Shown here one piece after another: positions 57,827 to 64,000 of a stretch of DNA of 64,000 bases; positions within the stretch are counted from its first letter, which is position 1, and the number at the start of each line of letters is the position of its first letter. The notes under the pieces were generated by a model. The model was not told the origin of the DNA, ran no database searches, and was given only the letters and a program-made list of their open reading frames with translations. This stretch comes from Gimesia maris (GTDB lineage: Bacteria > Planctomycetota > Planctomycetia > Planctomycetales > Planctomycetaceae), in the NCBI RefSeq assembly GCF_008298035.1, contig NZ_CP042910.1, forward strand, positions 3,983,001 to 4,047,000. The letters are read 5' to 3'. The position numbers were made by a program, and so were the translations under genes.

Positions 57827-60562
57827 TCAATCAGAATCAGCCGGTTGCATCGCCCCCGGTGCAGACTCATTATTATGTTCATCCTGTTTACAACGACTGG
57901 CCAGCGTTCCCAGGATCGGTGAAATCAGTGCCGTCCAGCCAGTCTGGTGGCTGGCACCTAAACCGCGTCCTGTTTCCGCATCGAAATATTCGTAGAACAG
58001 AACCAGGTCCCGCCAGTGCGGATCGTTCAACAAGCTATCGGTCCGCGCGTAGCTGGGACGTCCCCCATCTTCTTTCGAAAGGAACAGATTCGACAGCCGC
58101 TTGCGGATTTCGTCGGCCACTTCCTGCAGATCCATGTAATTCCCCGAACGTGTCGGACATTCCACCCGCAACGATTTGCCGTAAAACAGATGATAGCGTT
58201 CCAGTGCTTCAATCAACAGATAGTTGAGCGGAAACCAGATCGGCCCCCGCCAGTTGGAATTACCGCCGAACAGCCCGCTGTCCGACTCTGCCGGCATATA
58301 CTGCACCCGCAGTCGCTCCCCGTTCAGGTCGTATTCGAATGGATGCTCTTCGTGAAATTTCGAAAGTGACCGGATCCCGTAGTTGGATAAAAATTCGTCT
58401 TCGTCCAGCAGATAACGCAACATGCGCAACAGACGCTCGCGGGTAGGGATCGCCAGCAGACGGCGGCCGCAGTTTTCTGTCTCCTGATCGCGTTCCATGT
58501 ACGTCATGAACCTGGTCAGATCGGGACGGCTTTTAAGGAACCAGTCCATTCGTTTGCGAAAGCCGGGCAGTTTGTCGATGGTCTCATCAAACAGCACATC
58601 GACCGTAAACAGTGGTATCAACCCGACTATCGATCGGATTTTCAGAGGAATACTCCGGCCATCCAGGTGCAGATGATCGTAATAAAAACCATCCTCTTCA
58701 TCCCACAGACCGGTACCGTCCAACGAATTCATCGCCTCGGCAATAGACACGTAATGCTCGAAGAATTTCGACGCCATATCTTCATAAGCGGGGTTTCCAT
58801 CTGCCAGCTCAAAGGCAATTGACAGCATGCTGGAACAGTAGAATGCCATCCAGGCGGTCCCGTCGGCCTGTTCCAGGTGTCCCCCCGTCGGCAGTGGTTT
58901 GGAGCGATCGAATATTCCAATATTATCCAGACCGAGGAAGCCACCACTGAAAACGTGTTTGCCGCGAATGTCTTTGCGGTTCACCCACCAGGTAAAATTC
59001 AACAGCAGTTTCTGAAACACGCGTTCCAGAAAATTGCGATCGCGGTCACCGTTGGACGCAGTCATCTGATAGACGCGCCAGCAGGCCCAGGCGTGCACAG
59101 GCGGATTCACATCGCTGAAGTTCCATTCGTAAGCGGGCAGTTGACCGTTGGGATGCATGTACCATTCGCGTAAAAACAGAATCGCCTGCTCTTTCGCGAA
59201 ATAGGGATCGATTTTCGAAAACGGAACCAGGTGAAAAGCCGAATCCCAGGCGGCATACCACGGATATTCCCACTTGTCAGGCATCGAAATAATATTCCGA
59301 TTGTACAAGTGCCCCCAGTCCGCATTACGCGGGCTCGGCAGCCCCGGCGAGGGAGTCTCATCTTCCCCTTTGCGTGGATTCTTCAACCAGCGGGGAATCA
59401 CGTAGTGGTAGAACTGTTTCGTCCATAACAGGCCGGCGTTGGCCTGTCGCATGATCTGCTCTTCGTCCGCCGAAAGTCCCGGGGCGACCAGTGATCTGGC
59501 ATAGCGGTCTGCTTCATCAATCCGCTGTGCGAATACATCATCAAATCCAGAACCAAATGCTTCGGTCGGCAGCTTATCAACCGCTGCCATGCGAAAGCGA
59601 AATTCGACAGACTCGCCAGCGGGAACCATACACTGATAATGGGCGGCAGATTTCGTTCCCCTGGGTCGAGTGTTCAACACACCTTCGATGCCTTCCACTA
59701 CCGCCAGATGGAACGCATCTTTGCAGGAAGGACGCTTGCTGTCAGGGTCATCGAACCGCCAGGTATTTGTTTCGTTTTCAGTAAACATCCACTGTGGGAG
59801 TTCTCCGTCCGGTCCGGCATCAGCAATCAACTGAAAATCGCCCAGTGATTCATGCTTCGCCAGCAACCGGTCCGCTTCGAGCTTCGCCAGGCTCGGCTTT
59901 TGTCTGGGCCGCTCCAGAGTTTCTCCCCAGCTCCACGTATTACGAAACCACCAGGTTGGCAGCAAATGCAGCGGTGCCGCTTCCGGCCCGCGGTTAAATA
60001 CGGTAATGCGAATCAGGATATCTTCGTCAGCCGCCTTGGCGTATTCAATCTCAACATCAAAGTAACGTGCTTCGTCAAAGATACCGGTATTGGTTAATTC
60101 GTATTCTTGTTCCTGGCGAGAACGCTTCGCATTTTCTTCGCGGAGCTTCGCATAAGGAAATTCCGCCTGGGGATATTTATAGAGGGCTTTCAGATATGAA
60201 TGCGAAGGTGTTGAATCCAGGTAGTAATAGGCCTCTTTGACGTCTTCCCCATGGTTGCCTTCCGGCCCGGTGAGCCCGAACAGCCGCTCTTTCAGAATCG
60301 GGTCTTTTCCATTCCACAAAGTCAGGCTGAAACAGAGGCGACATTGCCGGTCACAGATTCCCAGCAGACCATCTTCCCCCCAGCGATACGTCCGCCAGGT
60401 TGCTCCTTCATGGGTAAAATTCAGCCAGGGGTCACCATCGGCGGTGCTTTCCCTTACTGTTCCCCACTGACGCTCTGCCAGGTAAGGCCCCCAGCGTTTC
60501 CAGTTGGCACCAGGCTCACGCTCCGATTCGGTGACAAGACGATCCCATTCTACTTCAGACAT
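57827..60562 (-). CDS. Glucosidase-like glycoside hydrolase, GH63 group
   Basis: 911 residues, no signal peptide. N-terminal WKRWGPYLAERQWGTVRE, YRWGEDGLLGICD, LTLWNGKDPILKERLFGL and GNHGEDVKEAYYYLD are features of the MGH1-like/GH63 glucosidases. The C-terminal (alpha/alpha)6-barrel has KWEYPWYAAWDSAFHLVPFS, GWVNPP-like INPPVHAWACW, and GLWDEEDGFYYDHL and WRGPIWFPLNYLLIEAL, including the acid pairs expected of inverting enzymes. Members act on alpha-glucosides or glucosylglycerate; the substrate here is not known. It begins without a good ribosome binding site and stands alone. Confidence 0.92.
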   Translation of the reverse strand: MSEVEWDRLVTESEREPGANWKRWGPYLAERQWGTVRESTADGDPWLNFTHEGATWRTYRWGEDGLLGICDRQCRLCFSLTLWNGKDPILKERLFGLTGPEGNHGEDVKEAYYYLDSTPSHSYLKALYKYPQAEFPYAKLREENAKRSRQEQEYELTNTGIFDEARYFDVEIEYAKAADEDILIRITVFNRGPEAAPLHLLPTWWFRNTWSWGETLERPRQKPSLAKLEADRLLAKHESLGDFQLIADAGPDGELPQWMFTENETNTWRFDDPDSKRPSCKDAFHLAVVEGIEGVLNTRPRGTKSAAHYQCMVPAGESVEFRFRMAAVDKLPTEAFGSGFDDVFAQRIDEADRYARSLVAPGLSADEEQIMRQANAGLLWTKQFYHYVIPRWLKNPRKGEDETPSPGLPSPRNADWGHLYNRNIISMPDKWEYPWYAAWDSAFHLVPFSKIDPYFAKEQAILFLREWYMHPNGQLPAYEWNFSDVNPPVHAWACWRVYQMTASNGDRDRNFLERVFQKLLLNFTWWVNRKDIRGKHVFSGGFLGLDNIGIFDRSKPLPTGGHLEQADGTAWMAFYCSSMLSIAFELADGNPAYEDMASKFFEHYVSIAEAMNSLDGTGLWDEEDGFYYDHLHLDGRSIPLKIRSIVGLIPLFTVDVLFDETIDKLPGFRKRMDWFLKSRPDLTRFMTYMERDQETENCGRRLLAIPTRERLLRMLRYLLDEDEFLSNYGIRSLSKFHEEHPFEYDLNGERLRVQYMPAESDSGLFGGNSNWRGPIWFPLNYLLIEALERYHLFYGKSLRVECPTRSGNYMDLQEVADEIRKRLSNLFLSKEDGGRPSYARTDSLLNDPHWRDLVLFYEYFDAETGRGLGASHQTGWTALISPILGTLASRCKQDEHNNESAPGAMQPADSD

Positions 60563-60893
60563 AAATGTACATACTTTTTTTAACGGTCAGGCAGAGGCAG
60601 GCGTGCCCGAATATTTTGCAGGATGTGCGCAAGAATATTGCTTTCCTGCACAGGAATCAATATCTCGACACCAGAATTACGCTTCTGACCCTCTAATTGC
60701 GAATTTCGTTCCCATCACTCAGGTCTAATGGGAATTGCCTTGAAACGCAACCGACAGACCAGCTCTTAATGAAATCAGGTTTGTCTGGCCTGATCTGGCG
60801 AAGGATTATCTATCATCGATGTGTAAAAACCGATAGGATGTCAAAGTTCAGTGCAGTAGGGTTCCCTGCCCGACCAGAACAGCAAAATTGCTT
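60563..60893. other. Intergenic region, no gene supported
   Basis: 331 bp upstream of the glucosidase and downstream of the sialidase-like gene. Frames in it are out of context and lack ribosome binding sites. No repeat or terminator recognised. Confidence 0.5.
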
Positions 60894-62705
60894 CTACAGT
60901 TCTTTCCAGCTCGGAACCACTTGTTTTACATATCGTTGTTCGTGTGCCCGTTGCTCCTGCGCACTGCAGGCCGGCGCAAACGGATCCGTGATTTTTACTG
61001 TTACCTGCTCCACGAGTAAGCCACGCGGGTCCGTTTCCTTTGCGGTCGATCGGAAGCGAACATAGGACAGACCATTTAACGTCGGATGTCGCACGCGGAG
61101 TTCGACCGGCTGTTGATCGTCAATTTTCAAAGAACAGAGTCGGTTGGAGAGATCCCAGTCAAATCGTAAGGTATGCCATTGATCGGGCGTCAGGTTCAGA
61201 TCGCTCAACGATACCCGAAAGACAGCAAGCTCTTCGCCGAAGTCATTCGTCGGATCAAACATCCGATCATTTAATGCAATGCTCGATCCCTGTGACCCGG
61301 AAGGGACTTTAATTCGAGCTTCCAACGATCCCTTCCATCCATTGGGAAAATTCCAGGTAGCTCCATCCGCGGGGAGATCGGGTTGTTTGCGAACATGCAG
61401 ACACTTCCTGGTTTTGTCATCCGGATGGTCGATCAGTACCGCCCCGGCCGCTCGTGCGCGCCACCAGCGCCTGGCAGGACCATGATGAGTATAGGTCGAC
61501 CACTGCTTCAATCCGTCAGTGAAATCGGTGCTCGCTGTGGTTTCTACGATCCATTCCGGATCAATCAGGATCGGATTGCGTCCCCCTTTTCCCTGGCCAG
61601 CTAATACCACGATGTGACCATCGCTGGTGCAGGCACCTAACGGATAAGCCGTCCCCCGATCACCATTTTCAGCAGGATTGTCATTGCGCCGATGATCCAG
61701 GTAGATCTCCCGAAATCCGCGCCAGGTCTTACCTTCATCGTCAGAGACCGCAATGTGCAGCGCGTCGCGGCCGCCATATACCCCTTCTCCCTCAGCGCGT
61801 GCTGGCATCTCACAGTTATTCCAACACACGACCAGCCATCCGTTGCTGTGACGCATAATGTTCGGCGGTCCGGTAGAAGTATTGAACCGGCTCGCCCGTG
61901 CAGGACTCCAGGTCGTTCCCCCGTCGGAAGAAAACGATTCATAAAGAAAGCCGGCTGTCGTTCGCATCATCATCCAGATTGGTCCGTCTTTCAGTTCTTC
62001 AAAAGACGGTTCGCAGGCACCTTCGTTTGATCCGTTAAAGCCCGGATAACAGGGAGCGATCAACCTGCTCTCGCTCAACTTCCAGCTCTTACCACCATCA
62101 TCAGAGTACTGAATCACTGTCTCATGCCGCCCCGTTGGCGGAGCAGCTCGCGAATGGGGGATCAGACTGCCATGAGGAACCAGAAGCCGGCCAGTACTCA
62201 ACTCCTGGTACTCCATCAGGGAACCGTTGTAACCACGCCAGGTCATGAGTGGTTTGCTCGCTCCAGCAGGTCCTGCACGATCAATCCAGGTATTCAGATA
62301 ACGAGGCAGTCCTGCTTTTTTCGCAGACTCCTTGTCCAGTGACTCGTTCTGAACCCGAACACTTTTGATTTGACCATCCTGCGATAGAACAACCTGAGTA
62401 TTATTGAGTACTCCGCTCTGCATGATCGTTTCACTCGCCAGTATTTCTTCTGGCAGGTGAGGCAGTAGTGCGTGAATCTTCCCTTCTGCATCTGGCAGTG
62501 AGAGCGGACCTTTCGCAGGTGCATATCGATCATAAAACGCAAAACGCCCGTCGGGCAGGCGCATGATGGCGAAAGCCGTTCTCGCCCCACCAGCTGCTTC
62601 TGCATCATGAATACCTTCCCCCTGGAAGAGCATTTGTGGCGGTTCCGCGGCCTGGGATTGAACGGCCAGAGTCAGCAGGAACATAATCATGAATCGGGTG
62701 AGCAT
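60894..62705 (-). CDS. Exported sialidase-like protein with C-terminal beta-sandwich domain
   Basis: 603 residues with a signal peptide (FMIMFLLTLAVQSQA). AGAGG precedes ATG 62705. Three Asp-box motifs are visible (SDDGGKSWKL, SSDGGTTWSP and SDDEGKTWRG), as in six-bladed sialidase propellers (residues about 30-390). From about 395 a jelly-roll-like domain (WNFPNGWKGSLEARIKVP, WHTLRFDWDLSNRLCSLKIDD) resembles LamG-type lectins. Arg residues that would hold a sialic-acid carboxylate are not obvious, so true sialidase activity is uncertain. Stand-alone gene. Confidence 0.85.
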   Translation of the reverse strand: MLTRFMIMFLLTLAVQSQAAEPPQMLFQGEGIHDAEAAGGARTAFAIMRLPDGRFAFYDRYAPAKGPLSLPDAEGKIHALLPHLPEEILASETIMQSGVLNNTQVVLSQDGQIKSVRVQNESLDKESAKKAGLPRYLNTWIDRAGPAGASKPLMTWRGYNGSLMEYQELSTGRLLVPHGSLIPHSRAAPPTGRHETVIQYSDDGGKSWKLSESRLIAPCYPGFNGSNEGACEPSFEELKDGPIWMMMRTTAGFLYESFSSDGGTTWSPARASRFNTSTGPPNIMRHSNGWLVVCWNNCEMPARAEGEGVYGGRDALHIAVSDDEGKTWRGFREIYLDHRRNDNPAENGDRGTAYPLGACTSDGHIVVLAGQGKGGRNPILIDPEWIVETTASTDFTDGLKQWSTYTHHGPARRWWRARAAGAVLIDHPDDKTRKCLHVRKQPDLPADGATWNFPNGWKGSLEARIKVPSGSQGSSIALNDRMFDPTNDFGEELAVFRVSLSDLNLTPDQWHTLRFDWDLSNRLCSLKIDDQQPVELRVRHPTLNGLSYVRFRSTAKETDPRGLLVEQVTVKITDPFAPACSAQEQRAHEQRYVKQVVPSWKEL

Positions 62706-63112
62706 CGCGAAAACCTCTTCATCAAACTACTGATTGAATACGCCGAAAGTCCTGAAGTGAGTCCACTCGAAGATTGAGCGAGAATTCATTATAAACCCCC
62801 AACCAATTAAAAGTCATTTCATTATTTAATAATTGCCATCTGGTTGAGCAATGATGAGCTTGAATCATACTCTCCGGTTCTGTTGCTTCCGGGGTCTGTA
62901 ACCGTCTCCTGATTCAGGTAGAATGGGAAAAGAGACGCTGTCTTGTGTTCGTGAAACAGGATCAGAGCGATAAGGCGCATACACAACCTGGAGGGGGAAT
63001 TCACTTTTCCTGTGCAGCAGCCGATGTTTTTTTGATAAATCTCAAATATTCATCGAAATTGCCGTGGAATAATCCAGGATGAATCCATTTCTCTACAGAC
63101 GGGGTAATTAAT
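62706..63112. other. Divergent intergenic region upstream of the ECF sigma gene
   Basis: 407 bp. An AT palindrome (ATTATT-T-AATAAT, 62821-62833) lies in the middle. The sigma gene start is preceded by GGGG. I could not identify a promoter with confidence, and no gene is supported. Confidence 0.45.
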
Positions 63113-63658
63113 ATGAATAACGATGACAATCAAACAACAGAAACGGCATCCGAAGAACATGTCCGGTTAATCGCTCAGGCACAACGCCGGATTTACGCAT
63201 TCATTTTCTCACTCGTGGGGCATGCGACGGATGCCGATGATATTCTGCAGGAAACGAACGTAGTTCTATGGCGAAAACGGGAGACGTACGAACCGGGCAC
63301 CAATTACCTGGCCTGGGCGTTTGCGATAGCCCGTCTGCAGGTCCTGTCACATCGATCAGAGAAGGCCCGCAAAGGTCTTAAATTTGATGACAATTTACTG
63401 GAGAAGATTGCGAAGGTTGCCAGTACAGAAACCGAGCAATACGACCGCCGCAGTGCCGCACTGCAGAATTGTCTGCAGAAAATCACTGCGACTCAGCGAG
63501 AGTTGATCGCGCGGCGTTATCAACCAAACGGCACTGTCATTTCTTTGGCAGCCGATATTGGGAAAACGTCCAAGGCGGTCTCGGAATCGTTGCGGCGGGT
63601 TCGGGAGAAACTACGTCTGTGCATTGAACGAACCCTGGCAGCTGAGGCGCGTTTATGA
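63113..63658 (+). CDS. ECF sigma factor, planctomycete/verrucomicrobial type
   Basis: 181 residues. Region 2 is seen in DADDILQETNVVLWRKRETY and NYLAWAFAIARLQVL, and region 4 in LIARRYQPNGTVISLAADIG then KAVSESLRRVREKLRLCIER. The spacing and the NYLAWAFAIA motif fit the group of small sigma factors common in planctomycetes. It redirects RNA polymerase to a small set of promoters. Its stop overlaps the next start by four bases (ATGA), so it is paired with the anti-sigma gene that follows. Confidence 0.95.
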   Translation: MNNDDNQTTETASEEHVRLIAQAQRRIYAFIFSLVGHATDADDILQETNVVLWRKRETYEPGTNYLAWAFAIARLQVLSHRSEKARKGLKFDDNLLEKIAKVASTETEQYDRRSAALQNCLQKITATQRELIARRYQPNGTVISLAADIGKTSKAVSESLRRVREKLRLCIERTLAAEARL

Positions 63659-64000
63659 GCTCGATTTCACCGCCGGAAGAACGGTCGATCCTGCTCAACG
63701 CAATGGCAGATGACGTATTGAACGCAGAACAGGAACTCCGGCTGATCGAACTTTTGCAGGCTGATGCAGATTTTCGTTTAGAGTACGTTCGCTTCTGCCA
63801 GCTACTGACTCAGTTACGCTGGCAATATGAGAGCGAACCCGACGAACGACTCGCTCCCGACCGTCGGGTTTCTCCAGTCCGTTCCGTTTCCCACACGAAG
63901 AGACGACGGCTCACCGCGTTTACGGTGGTCATGCTGCTGATGGTCGTTGTCAGCTGGCTGAGCTGGAATGGTTCGACAGAAGATCCAGCGGGAAAATTAG
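63655..64000 (+). CDS. Probable anti-sigma factor, N-terminal part (truncated by window end)
   Basis: 115 residues are visible and the frame is open at the last base. The N-terminal 60 residues (LLNAMADDVLNAEQELRLIE, ADADFRLEYVRFCQL) form a short helical anti-sigma type region. A membrane helix (LTAFTVVMLLMVVVSWLSW) follows at about 86-105. In planctomycetes such proteins usually continue as FecR- or LamG-type periplasmic domains. The ATGA overlap with the sigma gene supports the functional pairing. The remaining part is outside the window. Confidence 0.8.
   Translation, partial: MSSISPPEERSILLNAMADDVLNAEQELRLIELLQADADFRLEYVRFCQLLTQLRWQYESEPDERLAPDRRVSPVRSVSHTKRRRLTAFTVVMLLMVVVSWLSWNGSTEDPAGKL

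Overview
The window looks like chromosomal DNA of a planctomycete (phylum Planctomycetota), most likely a Gimesia/Planctomyces-type member of the Planctomycetaceae. That assignment is inference from gene content, not a database match. The supporting families are four DUF1559 proteins (one with a prepilin-type N-terminus), a Tat-exported DUF1501 protein, a BlaI repressor paired with an M56 peptidase, a giant surface protein with the planctomycete N-terminal LEDR-x-VLN motif, a Ser/Thr kinase fused to WD40 repeats, the hopanoid radical-SAM enzyme HpnH, and a small ECF sigma factor overlapping its presumed anti-sigma gene. Base composition is moderate, and genes are spaced with long intergenic regions.

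Layout. 0-1.3 kb: end of the ATP synthase operon (atpD partial, atpC) closed by a clear intrinsic terminator. 1.3-5.0 kb: three conserved-looking small or lipoprotein genes and a DUF1501 gene. 5.6-10.6 kb: a BlaI/M56 regulatory pair whose membrane protease carries a large DUF1559-containing ectodomain, next to a stand-alone exported copy of the same ectodomain. 10.8-14.4 kb: hpnH, an enolase-superfamily enzyme and a lipoprotein. 14.8-36.9 kb: a strong promoter with two upstream dyads, a 5502-residue surface protein, then a 1705-residue kinase with 21 WD40 blades. 38.6-44.4 kb: a sulfide/sulfane-sulfur cluster on the minus strand: TauE-type exporter, persulfide dioxygenase-rhodanese, a 61-residue membrane protein, sulfide:quinone oxidoreductase, a DsrE fusion and a TsdA-like dihaem cytochrome c. 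Its promoter overlaps a 28-bp dyad. 45-53 kb: amidase, ilvA (GC-rich codons), an alpha/beta hydrolase, a cyclase-family lipoprotein and another DUF1559-type gene. 53-64 kb: a metallopeptidase-like gene, an esterase, a coupled pair of unknown small genes, a DUF1559/lipoprotein pair, a GH63-like glucosidase, a sialidase-like exported protein and an ECF sigma/anti-sigma pair cut by the window end.

How genes may work together. In the sulfur cluster, SQR would oxidise sulfide to persulfide, the dioxygenase-rhodanese would turn persulfide into sulfite and thiosulfate, TauE would export sulfite-type anions, and the TsdA-like cytochrome would handle thiosulfate; the gene overlaps suggest one operon for at least the first four genes. 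The BlaI/M56 pair should form a signal-dependent derepression circuit whose signal is read by a DUF1559-type ectodomain. The giant protein and kinase lie head to tail 130 bp apart and may be co-expressed.

Beyond genes, two families of dispersed intergenic repeats are visible: a 48-70 bp element bounded by AGCGT/ACGCT (three copies, plus one longer possible relative) and a REP-like hairpin with a 26-bp tail (two copies in opposite orientation). No tRNA, rRNA, CRISPR array, transposase gene or prophage was recognised.
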